From the NCBI RefSeq assembly GCF_003721435.2, contig NZ_CP054585.1, positions 1,054,001 through 1,118,000 on the forward strand: a stretch of 64,000 nucleotides of DNA. The letters run 5' to 3'. Positions within the stretch are counted from its first letter, which is position 1, and the number at the start of each line of letters is the position of its first letter. Below, piece after piece: positions 49,478 through 59,451 of this stretch. The notes beneath the pieces are model-generated. The model had not been told where the DNA came from. It was given only the letters and a program-made list of their open reading frames with translations, and searched no databases. A program made the translations under genes and the position numbers. This DNA comes from Halorubrum sp. CBA1229 (lineage in GTDB: Archaea; Halobacteriota; Halobacteria; Halobacteriales; Haloferacaceae).

Positions 49478-50899
49478 TCAGTCTGCCGCTTCGACGACCT
49501 TGCGCTCGGAGTCGTCCTCGCGGTAGTGCTCCTCGATGAACTCCTCGTCGATCCGGTTGAGGGCGTCCTTCGGGAGCATCGAGAGCAGGTCCCAGCCGAT
49601 GGAGAGCGTCTCCTCGATGTCGCGGTTCTGGTCGAAGCCCTGGTCGACGAACTCCGACTCGAAGGCGTCCGCGAAGTCGAGGTACTTGTTGTCGAGCTCC
49701 GAGAGCGCCTCGCGACCGACGATGTTCACGAGGTCGCGCAGGTCCTCGCCCTCCGCGTACGCCGCGAACATCTGGTCTTTCACGTCGGCGTGGTCCTCGC
49801 GGGTGAGCCCCTCGCCGATCCCGTCGTCCATCAGCCGCGACAGGCTGGGAAGCACGTTGATCGGGGGCTGGAGGCCCTGGCTGTTCAGGTCGGGGTCGAC
49901 GTAGATCTGCCCCTCCGTGATGTACCCGGTCAGGTCCGGGATCGGGTGGGTGTCGTCGTCGCCCGGCATCGTGAGGATCGGGATCTGCGTCACCGACCCC
50001 TCACGGCCCTGGATCCGCCCGGCGCGCTCGTACAGCTGCGCCAGGTCGGTGTACATGTACCCGGGGTACCCGCGTCGACCCGGAACCTCCTCGCGGGCCG
50101 CCCCGATCTCGCGGAGCGCCTCGCAGTAGTTGGTCATGTCCGTCAGGATGACGAGGACGTGGTAGTCCTTCTCGAAGGCGAGGTACTCGGCCGTGGTGAG
50201 CACCATGCGCGGGGTGACCGTCCGCTCGACGGCGGGGTCGTCCGCGAGGTTCATGAAGACGACGGAGCGCTCCAGCGCGCCGGTGCGCTCGAAGTCCTGC
50301 ATGAACTCGTTGGCCTCCTCCTGCGTGATCCCCATCGCGCCGAAGATGACGGCGAACTCGGAGCTCTCCTCGTCGTCGCCCTCCTCCTCTTCCGGCACGC
50401 TCGCCTGCCGCGCGATCTGCATCGCCAGCTCGCTGTGCGGCTGGCCGGAGCTGGAGAAGATCGGGAGCTTCTGGCCGCGAACGAGGGTGTTCATCCCGTC
50501 GATCGCGGAGACGCCCGTTTCGATGAACTCCTCGGGGTACTCCCGGGAGTAGGGGTTGATCGCCGCGCCGACGATGTCCTGCCGCTCCTCGGGGACGATC
50601 TCCGGGCCGTCGTCGATCGGGCGGCCGGAGCCGTCGAGGACCCGCCCGAGGAGGTCCTCGGTGACGGGCATCTTCATCGTCTCGCCCAGGAAGCGGACGG
50701 ACGCGTTCTGGTCGATACCGGAGGTGCCCTCGAACACCTGGATGGCGACGACGCCCTCCGAGGATTCGAGCACCTGTCCGCGCAGCGTCTCCCCCTGTGC
50801 CGTCTCGATCTCGACGATCTCGTCGTAGCCGATCGCCTCATCGACCTCGGCGTACACGAGGGGGCCGCTGATCTCGGTGATTGTCTGATACTCTTTCAT
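49478..50899 (-). CDS. atpB: A-type ATP synthase subunit B
   Basis: A 473-residue non-catalytic subunit of the A3B3 head. It has the N-terminal beta barrel ([14 protein letters not shown]), a degenerate nucleotide loop ([17 protein letters not shown], lacking the GKT of a Walker A), [34 protein letters not shown] (conserved), and a C-terminal helical domain. It begins one base after the atpA stop. Asp-rich short insertions ([11 protein letters not shown] near residue 170) are haloadaptive. Confidence 0.95.
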   Translation of the reverse strand: MKEYQTITEISGPLVYAEVDEAIGYDEIVEIETAQGETLRGQVLESSEGVVAIQVFEGTSGIDQNASVRFLGETMKMPVTEDLLGRVLDGSGRPIDDGPEIVPEERQDIVGAAINPYSREYPEEFIETGVSAIDGMNTLVRGQKLPIFSSSGQPHSELAMQIARQASVPEEEEGDDEESSEFAVIFGAMGITQEEANEFMQDFERTGALERSVVFMNLADDPAVERTVTPRMVLTTAEYLAFEKDYHVLVILTDMTNYCEALREIGAAREEVPGRRGYPGYMYTDLAQLYERAGRIQGREGSVTQIPILTMPGDDDTHPIPDLTGYITEGQIYVDPDLNSQGLQPPINVLPSLSRLMDDGIGEGLTREDHADVKDQMFAAYAEGEDLRDLVNIVGREALSELDNKYLDFADAFESEFVDQGFDQNRDIEETLSIGWDLLSMLPKDALNRIDEEFIEEHYREDDSERKVVEAAD

Positions 50900-50900
50900 G

Positions 50901-52679
50901 TTAGTAGAGGCTCCGGAGTTCCTCGGTGATCTCCGCTTTGAGCTCCTCGACGTACTCCTCGTAGTTCTCCTGGACGCCGATCCGGTTGATCTGCGGGGCG
51001 GCCTCGGTGTCGACGATCTCCTCGACGGGGACGCCCGCTTCGAGCGCCTTGAACGCCTCGTCGTTGAACGTCTCGATCGTCGTCAGCATGAGGTACGTCT
51101 TCTCCGGCGGACAGAACGTGTCCACCGGGTGGAACGCGTTCTGCTGGAGGTACGCCTCGCGCAGGTAGCGGGCGACCTCCAGGGTGAGCTGCTGGTCGTC
51201 GGGCAGGGCGTCCTTCCCGACGAGCTGCACGATCTCCTGCAGCTCGGTCTCCTCGTCGAGCACGTCGACCGCCCACTGGCGCTTCTCCGCCCAGTCGTCG
51301 GCGACCTCCGCTTCGAACCACGGGTCGAGCTGGTCTTTGTACAGCGAGTACGACTCGTTCCAGTTGATCGACGGGAAGTGGCGTCGCTCCGCTAAGTCCG
51401 CGTCGAGCGCCCAGAACGTCTTCACGATGCGCAGCGTGTTCTGGGTGACCGGCTCGGAGAAGTCGCCGCCGGGCGGCGACACCGCGCCGATCGCCGAGAC
51501 GGAGCCCTCCGTCCCGTTGACGTTCTCGAAGTAGCCGGCGCGCTCGTAGAACTGCGCGAGCCGGGCGGCGAGGTACGCGGGGTACCCCTCCTCGCCGGGC
51601 ATCTCCTCCAGCCGGGAGGAGATCTCGCGCATCGCCTCCGCCCACCGCGAGGTGGAGTCGGCCATCAGCGCGACGTCGTACCCCATGTCGCGGTAGTACT
51701 CGGCGATCGTGATCCCGGTGTAGATGCAGGACTCACGCGCCGCGACGGGCATGTTCGAGGTGTTCGCGATGAGCGAGGTGCGGGCCATCAGCGGGTTGCC
51801 GTTGGCCGGGTCCTCCAGCTCGGGGAAGTCCTCGATGACCTCGGTCATCTCGTTGCCGCGCTCGCCGCAGCCGACGTAGACGATGATGTCCGCGTCTGCG
51901 TACTTCGCGAGCTGGTGCTGGGTGACCGTCTTCCCGGAGCCGAACGGGCCCGGGATCGCGGCCGTCCCGCCCTTCGCGATGGGGAAGAGGCCGTCGAGGA
52001 TGCGCTGGCCGGACACCAGCGGCGTCCGGGGCGTCTTCTTGTTCGCGGAGGGGCGCGCCTCGCGGACGGGCCACTCCTGGTGCATCGAGACGTCCGTCCC
52101 GTTGGCGAGCTCGGCCACCGTCTCGGTGACGTCGAACGAGCCCGACTCGACGGCGGTGACCTCGGTGGTCTCGCCCTCCTCGAGGGCGTCCGGCGGCACC
52201 ATCACCTTGTGGTCGATGGTGACCGTCTCCTCGACGACGCCGACGACGTCGCCGCGGCCGACCTCGTCGCCGACCTCGACGGTCGGCTCGAACTCCCACT
52301 CCTGCTCGAGGTCGATACCGGGCGCGTCGACCCCGCGGTCGAGGTACGGACTGCCCATCTTGCCCTCCAGCACGTCCAGGGGGCGCTGGACGCCGTCGTA
52401 GATGGCGTCCAGCATGCCCGGACCAAGGTCGACCGACAGCGGCTCGCCCGTGTTCTCGACGGGTTCGCCGGGGGCGACCCCGGAGGTCTCCTCGTACACC
52501 TGAATGGTCGTGATGTCGCCTTCGATCTCGATCACTTCCCCCATGAGGCCTTCGTCGCCGACGTAGACGACGTCGTTCATGCGGGCGTCGAGGTCGCGGG
52601 CGCTCACGACCGGACCGCTCACGCTTTGGATAACACCGTCTTCGGTTGGGGTGGTCTCCGTGGATTCTGCTTTACTCAT
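50901..52679 (-). CDS. atpA: A-type ATP synthase catalytic subunit A
   Basis: A 592-residue catalytic subunit. Walker A is [20 protein letters not shown] with the key Lys at about residue 250. It is preceded by the non-homologous insert typical of A/V subunits (about residues 120-190, [15 protein letters not shown]). Further matches are [34 protein letters not shown] and [11 protein letters not shown]. No intein was seen. It starts one base after the atpF stop and hydrolyses or makes ATP at the A/B interface. Confidence 0.96.
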   Translation of the reverse strand: MSKAESTETTPTEDGVIQSVSGPVVSARDLDARMNDVVYVGDEGLMGEVIEIEGDITTIQVYEETSGVAPGEPVENTGEPLSVDLGPGMLDAIYDGVQRPLDVLEGKMGSPYLDRGVDAPGIDLEQEWEFEPTVEVGDEVGRGDVVGVVEETVTIDHKVMVPPDALEEGETTEVTAVESGSFDVTETVAELANGTDVSMHQEWPVREARPSANKKTPRTPLVSGQRILDGLFPIAKGGTAAIPGPFGSGKTVTQHQLAKYADADIIVYVGCGERGNEMTEVIEDFPELEDPANGNPLMARTSLIANTSNMPVAARESCIYTGITIAEYYRDMGYDVALMADSTSRWAEAMREISSRLEEMPGEEGYPAYLAARLAQFYERAGYFENVNGTEGSVSAIGAVSPPGGDFSEPVTQNTLRIVKTFWALDADLAERRHFPSINWNESYSLYKDQLDPWFEAEVADDWAEKRQWAVDVLDEETELQEIVQLVGKDALPDDQQLTLEVARYLREAYLQQNAFHPVDTFCPPEKTYLMLTTIETFNDEAFKALEAGVPVEEIVDTEAAPQINRIGVQENYEEYVEELKAEITEELRSLY

Positions 52680-52680
52680 A

Positions 52681-53010
52681 TTAGTCGTCCTCCTCCATCA
52701 GGTCGATCCCGATGGCTCGTTTGATCTGGTCGCGCAGCCCGCCGCTGCCGGCGCCGGCGCCGCCGAGCGTGACGAGCACGGGCTCGATGCTCCCCTCCAC
52801 CGACTCGCGGGTCCCCCGCGAGAGGTGGTCGAGGTCGTCGTCGTGCATCACGATGATGCCGGTGTCCTCGTCGTCGAGGGTCCGTTCGACGGCGTCGTCG
52901 AGCCGCTCGTCCTTCTCGTCGTCCGGTACGTTCTCGAACTTCCGCACGCCGGCGAGCCGGAACCCGGTGGTGAACTCGGGGCTGCCGACGACGGCGATCT
53001 CCTGGCTCAT
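52681..53010 (-). CDS. atpF: A-type ATP synthase subunit F
   Basis: A 109-residue central-stalk subunit with an alpha/beta CheY-like fold: [17 protein letters not shown] and the conserved [14 protein letters not shown] region. A longer open frame upstream is a shadow of atpC. The start ATG overlaps the atpC stop (ATGA), implying tight translational coupling. It ends with an acidic tail (IDLMEEDD). Confidence 0.93.
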   Translation of the reverse strand: MSQEIAVVGSPEFTTGFRLAGVRKFENVPDDEKDERLDDAVERTLDDEDTGIIVMHDDDLDHLSRGTRESVEGSIEPVLVTLGGAGAGSGGLRDQIKRAIGIDLMEEDD

Positions 53011-54053
53011 GTTATCACCAGCTCCGATTCGATCTGGTCGACCGGCAACCCGGCCTCCTTCCCGCGGGCGATCGCCCGGATGTTCTCCACCTCGCGCTCC
53101 TTCGCGAGGATGTAGGAGATGATCGGGGTGATCGACACGGGGTGGACCGTCCCGAGCCGGTCGCCGTACGCCAGCAGCGCGGCGTCGGTCGCGTGCTCGA
53201 ACGCGATGAGGCTGTCCGCCTCCTCGAGGTCGCGCAGCGCCGGGCCGAGTTCCTCGCCGTACTGGCTGTCCGCGATGTACTCCACGAGCTCGTCGAGGTT
53301 CCGCGCGAGCCGCGCGAGCGACTCGCGGGTGAACAGCTCGCCGCCCTCGATGAAGTACTCGGCGGGGTCGATGTCCGCGCCCGACCGGGCGAGCCGGAGG
53401 GCGTTGGTCGCGTTCCGGAAGTCGACCTCCGCCTTGAGGAACGCCTCGTACTGCCGGGTCGGCTCGTCGCCGCCGAGCCCCGACAGGAGCCGCTCGTAGA
53501 ACGCGCGGTCGACGGCGTTCTCCAGCGGCACCAGCACGTCCGTCTCCTCGTACTCGGCGTACGCCTCGCGGAGCGGCGGCCCGTAGATCGTGTCCTCCAG
53601 CACCTCGACGACGGCGTCGATCGAGTCGGCCTCCAACAGGCGGCGGATCCGCCGGTCGTCGAACTCGCCGGCGCGGATCAGGTCGACCTCGACGGCGGAC
53701 TGGTCCGCGTCGGTGTAGACGCCGCGGATGACCGTCTTCACGTTCCACGCGTCGAACTTGCGGAGGTACCGGGCGATGAGGTCGTACAGCGACCCCTCGC
53801 TCCAGTCCAAGATCCCCTCGAACTGCGCGGCGAGGTTCCGGTTCAACGCGTACTCGATGAGGTCCACGCCGCCGTGGCGGCTCCCGAGGGCGTTGATCTC
53901 CCGGCCGTAGCTCGACTCCTCCATGAACCGGGCGATCTCCGCCGGGCTCATGCGGGTCAGCTTCCGGTACTCCTCGTCCCCGTAGAGGCTGCCGCGGCGG
54001 GCACGAACCCGCGCGACGACGTACTCTGGGTTCGAGCTCCCGACGGCGCTCAT
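53007..54053 (-). CDS. atpC: A-type ATP synthase subunit C
   Basis: A 348-residue funnel-shaped subunit linking the rotating stalk to the membrane ring (d-subunit in V-type). It is mainly helical, with ARVRARRGSLYGDEEYRKLTRM at the start and the repeated three-helix units expected for the family (AFLKAEVDFRNATNALRLAR, ISYILAKEREVENIRAIARG). The overlap with atpE is four bases and with atpF four bases. Confidence 0.93.
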   Translation of the reverse strand: MSAVGSSNPEYVVARVRARRGSLYGDEEYRKLTRMSPAEIARFMEESSYGREINALGSRHGGVDLIEYALNRNLAAQFEGILDWSEGSLYDLIARYLRKFDAWNVKTVIRGVYTDADQSAVEVDLIRAGEFDDRRIRRLLEADSIDAVVEVLEDTIYGPPLREAYAEYEETDVLVPLENAVDRAFYERLLSGLGGDEPTRQYEAFLKAEVDFRNATNALRLARSGADIDPAEYFIEGGELFTRESLARLARNLDELVEYIADSQYGEELGPALRDLEEADSLIAFEHATDAALLAYGDRLGTVHPVSITPIISYILAKEREVENIRAIARGKEAGLPVDQIESELVIT

Positions 54054-54628
54054 TGGTCGAACAGTCGCTCCGAGATGTTCTTCAACTCGTCGTCCCAGAC
54101 GGACTCCAGGACCGAGTCGAACGTGTTGTTCACGCGAACGCGAGAGGTGTCGCTCTCGGCGACCACGCCGCCGAGACAGTCGACCTCGCCGTCGACCTCG
54201 GCGTTGCGGTCGGCGACGAGCTCCTCGAGGAGCTCGACGTCCTCGGCGCGGGTGTAGACGGCGACGTCCTCGTCGTCGTCGTACTCCGCGAGGCTCGCGT
54301 CGAGCAGCGTCTCGGTGAGCTCGCGACGGCGGTCGTCGTCGAGCCCCTCGATGGCGGCCTCGACGTCGTCGCGGACGTCTTCGAGGACGTCCCGACGGGC
54401 GCCGAGCCGCTCCTGTTTGGCCTCGAGTTTGGCCGACGAGAGCGCCTGCTCGCGCTCCTGATCGATCTGGCGGTCGACCTCGGCGAGGCGCTCCTCGCGG
54501 ATGCGCTCGGCGTCGGTCTCCGCCTCGGCGACGATCTCGTCCGCCTCGGACTCCGCCGCTTCGCGGATCTCCTCTGCACGCGCGCGGGCTTCGTCTCGAA
54601 CGTCCTCAACGACAGTGTCCAAACTCAT
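54050..54628 (-). CDS. atpE: A-type ATP synthase subunit E
   Basis: A 192-residue peripheral-stalk subunit. The N-terminal 100 residues form a long acidic coiled coil (EDVRDEARARAEEIREAAES). The C-terminal globular part has DVAVYTRAEDVELLEELVAD and CLGGVVAESDTSRVRVNNTF, a conserved region. It pairs with the H subunit in the stator. It starts 22 bases upstream of the atpK stop region and overlaps atpC. Confidence 0.93.
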   Translation of the reverse strand: MSLDTVVEDVRDEARARAEEIREAAESEADEIVAEAETDAERIREERLAEVDRQIDQEREQALSSAKLEAKQERLGARRDVLEDVRDDVEAAIEGLDDDRRRELTETLLDASLAEYDDDEDVAVYTRAEDVELLEELVADRNAEVDGEVDCLGGVVAESDTSRVRVNNTFDSVLESVWDDELKNISERLFDQ

Positions 54629-54649
54629 TGGTGTGAAAGGAAGTGCCGC

Positions 54650-54901
54650 TCAGACGATGAAGACGACGACGAGTGCGAGGATAACGATCGTCTCGGGAAG
54701 CACCGTCAGGATGAGCCCGTTGACGAAGAGGTCGTCGTCCTCGGCCATCGCGCCGACGGCGGCCGAACCGATACCACGCTCGGCGTATCCCGCACCGAGG
54801 GCGGCGAGCCCGACGGCGAGCGCCGCTGCGGCGCTGGGGTCGGTGAGGGTTCCTCCGGTGGACAGTACGGCGTTCCCGAGTGCGTTGGTAGCTTCAAGCA
54901 T
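54650..54901 (-). CDS. atpK: A-type ATP synthase subunit K (c-ring proteolipid)
   Basis: An 83-residue hairpin of two membrane helices. The ion-binding Glu is at residue 70 in LTVLPETIVILALVVVF. The N-terminal helix is AAAALAVGLAALGAGYAERG. The start MLEATNALGN (ATG 54901) is chosen over a longer in-frame start at 55012 because the added residues are hydrophilic and not proteolipid-like. The ring carries H+ (or Na+) and turns the stalk. It is a single hairpin, with no duplicated copy. Confidence 0.92.
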   Translation of the reverse strand: MLEATNALGNAVLSTGGTLTDPSAAAALAVGLAALGAGYAERGIGSAAVGAMAEDDDLFVNGLILTVLPETIVILALVVVFIV

Positions 54902-55159
54902 TGGTAGTAGTTCCGGTTGCTCGTCTCCGAACGGTAGGTAGTTGCCGCCACAGTAGTCATAAAGCTTCCCAAAACGACCGAATAGAGCGGCCGTAGTCGG
55001 GGATAGAGACACGGCTAAACGCGTCGGTTGACCCGAATCGACGCGCCGTCGACGGCCGGAGTCGGGCCGATGCGGACGGCGGTGAATCGGATCGCGGCGA
55101 GCGCGCCGACCGAGTCGAGGCGAACGGAGTCGGCAGGCGGCCGGCGAGGCGGGCGCCGG

Positions 55160-57394
55160 CTACTCCTCGGTGGTGTACTGCCGGTCGTAGCCGAACGGCA
55201 GGTAGCTGTCGCCGCCGCCCTCGTAGAAGTTCCCGAAGAACTCCACGTACTCGAGGCGCACCGCCTGAATGCCGGCGGAGGTGATCCCGAGCGCGAGGAC
55301 GACGATGTGGCCGACGACCGCGACGATGATCCCGCCGACGAGCGCGACGACGCCGACCGCGCCGATCGAGGCCGGGTCGAAGGCGGTCGTCATCCCCGCG
55401 AAGACGAGCTCGTAGTCCTCGGGGTGGCTCCGGACGTACTGGAGGTAGTCGGCGCTGAAGATGAAGTGGAAGCTCCCCTCGCCGCTCTCGTCGATGTACG
55501 CGCCGAACGCGAGCAGGTTCACGGCGAGCGCCATGCCGCCCTTCGCGAGCAGCACCGCCATGATCCGGGCGTACGAGATGACGTTGACGATCGGGGAGAG
55601 CACCTCGGCGAGCTCCGGGGGCTCACCGATGGCGAGCAGGACGACGCCCGCGAGGATGGCCGCGATGGCGGCGTACCCGACCGCGACCGGGAAGCCGCCG
55701 AACGACACCGCCCCGAAGGTGAGGATCGAGAACGACTCGAAGAGGAAGTCGGGCTTCGGACCGGGGAGGTGCTGGCTGAAGATCCAGATCCACGCGCCGT
55801 TGAGGATCAGCAGCCACGAGCCGCCCTCGTACAGCGCGTGCTTGAGGTCGTGCTGCTGGTAGTTGCTCACGAACGAGAGGACGTGACCCACGTTCAGGTG
55901 GGCGAGCCCGAACAGCACGCTCGCGACGAGGAACGACAGCGCCCAGTCGATGTCGGCCGGCGAGAGCCCCTTCCCGTCGACGGGCCAGTGGATGTCACCG
56001 GGCAGCAGCTGGTAGGCGTGGTAGCCGAACACGTCGATCCCGAAGTAGATCCCGAACAGGATCGTGAAGCCGCCGGCCCACATCGCGACGGCGCCGAGCT
56101 CCCGGAACGTCCCGTCGTACCGGCTGTACAGGAAGGCGCCGATCCCGGCGTAGAGGACGCCGTAGCCGACGTCGCCGATCATGAAGCCGAACATGAGCGG
56201 GAACGTGAGGAAGACGAGGAGCGTCGGGTCGAACTCCGAGTACTTCGGCCGGCCGAACCCCTGCACGAGCAGTTCGAAGGGGCCCGCCGCGCTCCCGTTG
56301 TCCTGGACGACCGGCGGGTCGTCGTCGCCGTGCGTCGCGTGGCCGCCGTCGGTGGCGGCCTCGCGGTCGGCGTCGTCTCCCGTGGCCGCGGTCGCGGCGT
56401 CGGCGCCGCCCGCGGAGCCGCCGTCCGCGACCGCTTCGGTGTGGTGGTCGCCGTCGGGCGTGAACGAGGCGCGTTCGAGCTCCTCGACCTCGGCGTGGTC
56501 ACCGACTGCGTCGGCGATGCTCGCCTCGAAGTCGGGGTAGGTGTCCGTGGGGATCCACCCCTCGGCGACGAACGCGTTCTCCGTGGTCGCGAACGAGAGC
56601 GGCGCCTCCTTCTTCTCGGCTTCGATGGTGAGCTGCTCCTCGGCGCGGAGCAGGAAGCCGGCCGCCTCCCCCTTCACGTCGGCGAGATCGGCCTCGATCT
56701 CCTCGAGATCGGCCCGCAGCTCCTCGCGTTCGCGCTCAAGCTCCGCAACGTATTCGGCGGGGCCGGCGTCGGCCTCCGGCACCTCCAGCAGCGCGATGTC
56801 GACGCCGACGAGCGAGTCCTGCAGGACGCCCTCCTCGGCGCCGTCGGCGGGCTTCGCGAAGATCGCCACGACGTCGCTGCCGGCGAACACCTCGTAGGCG
56901 TCGAGCCCGTCGGCGTCGGCGAGCGTCTCCTCGACGGCGTCGGGCTTGGCCTCGCCGACGACGACCTCGAGCGAGTCGTAGCCGCGAAGCAGGTCGAGTT
57001 CGATGCCGAGGTCCGCGAACGGCTCCATCCGATCGATCGCCTCCGCCCGATCGCGGATCTCGGCCTGGAGCTCGTCTCGCCGGTCGTTGAGGGCGTTGAC
57101 GCGCTCGCGGACGTCGGCGAGCTCGCGTTCGAGCTCCTCGTCGTCGATGGCGCGGGCCGCGTCGAGCTCGTCGCCCTCGACGTCGAGGACGCTCTCGAGC
57201 GCGCGGACGGTGACGAGCTGCTCGTTCACCGTCTCGGCGCCCTCGAGCGACTCGCCGGGCGCGAACCCCTCGTAGCGCTCGTCGTAGTCCGTGACGTGCA
57301 GCGAGTGGTGGGCGTACGCCGCCTCGATGACGTCGTCGATGACGCGCTTCGAGCCCGTCACCGACACCTTGCTCATCCGCTCAGGCCTGAGCAT
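55160..57394 (-). CDS. atpI: A-type ATP synthase subunit I
   Basis: A 744-residue membrane stator subunit (a-subunit). The cytoplasmic N-terminal part (about residues 1-420) is helical and acidic, with coiled coil at about 85-225. The C-terminal half has about eight membrane helices (LVFLTFPLMFGFMIGDVGYG, the conserved GxxGDxGYG). Residues about 308-362 form an unusual His/Asp/Ala-rich low-complexity insertion (for example DGDHHTEAVADGG). It overlaps ahaH by 14 bases. A 147-base gap after it, before atpK, is free of genes. Confidence 0.93.
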   Translation of the reverse strand: MLRPERMSKVSVTGSKRVIDDVIEAAYAHHSLHVTDYDERYEGFAPGESLEGAETVNEQLVTVRALESVLDVEGDELDAARAIDDEELERELADVRERVNALNDRRDELQAEIRDRAEAIDRMEPFADLGIELDLLRGYDSLEVVVGEAKPDAVEETLADADGLDAYEVFAGSDVVAIFAKPADGAEEGVLQDSLVGVDIALLEVPEADAGPAEYVAELEREREELRADLEEIEADLADVKGEAAGFLLRAEEQLTIEAEKKEAPLSFATTENAFVAEGWIPTDTYPDFEASIADAVGDHAEVEELERASFTPDGDHHTEAVADGGSAGGADAATAATGDDADREAATDGGHATHGDDDPPVVQDNGSAAGPFELLVQGFGRPKYSEFDPTLLVFLTFPLMFGFMIGDVGYGVLYAGIGAFLYSRYDGTFRELGAVAMWAGGFTILFGIYFGIDVFGYHAYQLLPGDIHWPVDGKGLSPADIDWALSFLVASVLFGLAHLNVGHVLSFVSNYQQHDLKHALYEGGSWLLILNGAWIWIFSQHLPGPKPDFLFESFSILTFGAVSFGGFPVAVGYAAIAAILAGVVLLAIGEPPELAEVLSPIVNVISYARIMAVLLAKGGMALAVNLLAFGAYIDESGEGSFHFIFSADYLQYVRSHPEDYELVFAGMTTAFDPASIGAVGVVALVGGIIVAVVGHIVVLALGITSAGIQAVRLEYVEFFGNFYEGGGDSYLPFGYDRQYTTEE

Positions 57395-57737
57395 CCACCG
57401 CCTCCTCGGCCTGTTGGTTCACCGCTTCCTCGAACCGTTCGACTGCGTAGTCGACGGCCGAGTCCACGCGCTCGCGGGCCTCGCGTTCGAGCTCGTCGCG
57501 GTCGGACCGGCCCGCCTCGAGGATCTCCTCCTTCCGTTCCTCGATCTCCTCGCGGGCCGCCTCGAGCCGCTCCGCGGCCTCGGACTCCGCCTCCTCCTCG
57601 GCCTCGGCGCGGATCTCGTCCGCGCGCTCTCGAGCCTCGGCGAGGCGCTCGTCGGCGTCCGATTCCGCCGTCGCGATGATCTCGTCCGCCTCCCGTTCAG
57701 CCTCCTTGATCCGGTCGAGCACCTCTGGTCTCGCCAT
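57381..57737 (-). CDS. ahaH: A-type ATP synthase subunit H
   Basis: A 118-residue acidic protein that is almost one long coiled coil: RIKEAEREADEIIATAESDA, then ARERADEIRAEAEEEAES, as in archaeal subunit H of the stator. It is the first gene of the operon. The promoter (57768-57775) is in the gap shared with the divergent MinD-like gene. The C-terminal 14 residues overlap the start of atpI. Confidence 0.9.
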   Translation of the reverse strand: MARPEVLDRIKEAEREADEIIATAESDADERLAEARERADEIRAEAEEEAESEAAERLEAAREEIEERKEEILEAGRSDRDELEREARERVDSAVDYAVERFEEAVNQQAEEAVDAQA

Positions 57738-57767
57738 GCTACTAATCGCCTGAAACTCTACAAGCGA

Positions 57768-57775
57768 CGTATAAG
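57768..57775 (-). promoter_or_regulatory. TATA-like box of the ATP synthase operon
   Basis: On the minus strand CTTATACG lies about 30-38 bases before the ahaH ATG. Positions 57738-57891 are the only gap able to hold promoters for both the operon and the divergent MinD-like gene. Confidence 0.4.
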
Positions 57776-57860
57776 GTGTTTGCGAAAGTACGCGGGCCTT
57801 GCTCCCGATAGCGGCGGGAATCGGCGGCGACGGGGGTCTGATCGACCGCCTGCCGCCTAC

Positions 57861-57868
57861 ATTTAAGT
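57861..57868 (+). promoter_or_regulatory. TATA-like box of the MinD-like gene
   Basis: ATTTAAGT ends 23 bases before the ATG at 57892, compatible with a leaderless transcript. Confidence 0.5.
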
Positions 57869-57891
57869 ACCAGTCGCCGGACCGTCACCGT

Positions 57892-59379
57892 ATGGCAACG
57901 GTGTATGCGGTCGCGTCGGCGAAAGGTGGGGTCGGGAAGACCACCACGACCGCGGCGATAGCGACGGTCCTGGCGGGCTCCGGCGCCGACGTCGTCGCGA
58001 TCGACGCCGACATCGGCATGGCGAACCTCGCGGGCGCGCTGGGCGTGACGCCCGACGAGCCGACGCTCCACGACGTGCTCGCGGGGCGGGCCGACCCGCT
58101 CGACGCGGTCCACGAGGGGCCGGAGGGGCTCCGCGTCGTCCCCGGCTCGGAGGACCTCGACGCCTACGCGTCGGCGGATCCGGCCGGGCTCGCGGACGTC
58201 GTCGCGGCCTTCGAGGACGCCGACTACGTGCTCGTCGACGCCGGGGCGGGGCTCTCGCACGACTCCAGCCTCCCGCTAGCGATCGCCGACGAGACCCTGC
58301 TCGTCTCGACCGCCGAGCGGAGCGCCCTCGGCGACACCGAGAAGACGCGGCAGCTCGCGGAGCGGCTCGGCGGCGACGTCGCCGGCGCCGCGATCACCCG
58401 CGTCGACCCCGACGCCGACGAGGTCGGCGTCGACGGGCTCGCCGCCGACGTCCTCGACGCGGCAATTCTCGGCCGGATCCCGGAGGACGACGCCGTGGTG
58501 CGGGCGGCGACCGCGAACCGCCCGCTTCCGACGTTCGCGCCGGACGCGCCCGCCACCCGGGCCTACCGGGACCTCACGCGAGCGCTGACGGACGTCGATA
58601 TCGAGGGGGCCGGGACCAGCGAGGGCGACGACGCGGAGGCCGACGACACCGAACCAGATGCGGACGACGACGCTGACGACGCCGAACCGGACGAGGCTGA
58701 GACCGCGGCGGCCGGGGCGACCTCCGGGAGTGACGAGAACCCCGTCGGAGAAGGCACGGAGGCGGGGACGACCAGCGAGGCGGAGACGGTCGAGCGCGTC
58801 GACACGGACGAGGAGGACATCATCGTCGCCGACGCCGAGGCGGGGGGACTGAGCGACCCGGGCGACGAGGAGGACATTATCGTCGCCGACGAGGACCCCG
58901 CCGCGGAAGGCGACGGGGAGGCGGAGACGACCGGGGAGACGGAGACGGTCGGCGAAGAGCACGTCGACGGCGACGACCTCGAGGCGATGATCGAGGACGA
59001 TGTCGACGATCCGGAGGCGTTCGACGAGGCGGAAGCACCCGACGACGCGGAGACGATCGACGACGCGGAGAGCGAGGGTGTGCAGATAGACGACGCGGAG
59101 AGCCCCCCGAAGACGGCCGCGGACGAACCCGAGCCGGACGACGGCGCTGCGGCCGCCGAGGAACCGACCGCCGACCCCGACGACGAGCTGGCGGGGAGCG
59201 TCCCGTTCCGCGACGACGACACCGGCATGAACACCGTCCTCTCGGAGGGCGCCGAGGACGCGGAGGAGACGGAAGAAGCGGAGGAGGCGGAGGAACCGGA
59301 GGACGCGGCGGAGACGGACGACGAGGAGGGGGGAGAAGAGAAGAGCGGCGGCTTCTTCAGCCGGTTGTTCGGACGCTAA
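57892..59379 (+). CDS. MinD-like ATPase with acidic linker and membrane-targeting tail
   Basis: A 495-residue protein from ATG 57892. Residues about 1-235 form a ParA/MinD ATPase domain with the deviant Walker A AKGGVGKTTTTA (Lys11 and Lys16), IDADIGMANLAGALG, and LVDAGAGLS. A linker of about 245 acidic residues follows (low complexity, Asp/Glu/Ala/Thr), carrying two copies of EEDIIVAD (about residues 306 and 325). The last 12 residues, KSGGFFSRLFGR, resemble the bacterial MinD membrane-targeting amphipathic helix. That architecture recalls haloarchaeal MinD4, which organises polar structures. It is divergent from the ATP synthase operon. Confidence 0.88.
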   Translation: MATVYAVASAKGGVGKTTTTAAIATVLAGSGADVVAIDADIGMANLAGALGVTPDEPTLHDVLAGRADPLDAVHEGPEGLRVVPGSEDLDAYASADPAGLADVVAAFEDADYVLVDAGAGLSHDSSLPLAIADETLLVSTAERSALGDTEKTRQLAERLGGDVAGAAITRVDPDADEVGVDGLAADVLDAAILGRIPEDDAVVRAATANRPLPTFAPDAPATRAYRDLTRALTDVDIEGAGTSEGDDAEADDTEPDADDDADDAEPDEAETAAAGATSGSDENPVGEGTEAGTTSEAETVERVDTDEEDIIVADAEAGGLSDPGDEEDIIVADEDPAAEGDGEAETTGETETVGEEHVDGDDLEAMIEDDVDDPEAFDEAEAPDDAETIDDAESEGVQIDDAESPPKTAADEPEPDDGAAAAEEPTADPDDELAGSVPFRDDDTGMNTVLSEGAEDAEETEEAEEAEEPEDAAETDDEEGGEEKSGGFFSRLFGR

Positions 59380-59451
59380 GAGGCGGCGTTCGGGCGGTTG
59401 AAAGCGGCGTTCGGACGGTAGAGAGAGGGGCTGCGGTCGCGGATCTCCGGC

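Noticed and set aside
54902-55012. N-terminal extension of the c-ring proteolipid
   Set aside because: The added residues (for example GRFGKLYDYCGGNYLPFGDE) are hydrophilic and would spoil the hairpin; the ATG at 54901 gives the normal size.
57799-57891. 31-residue N-terminal extension of the MinD-like protein
   Set aside because: It would cover the TATA-like box and add sequence before the strict MinD N-terminus; ATG 57892 fits both the promoter and the fold.
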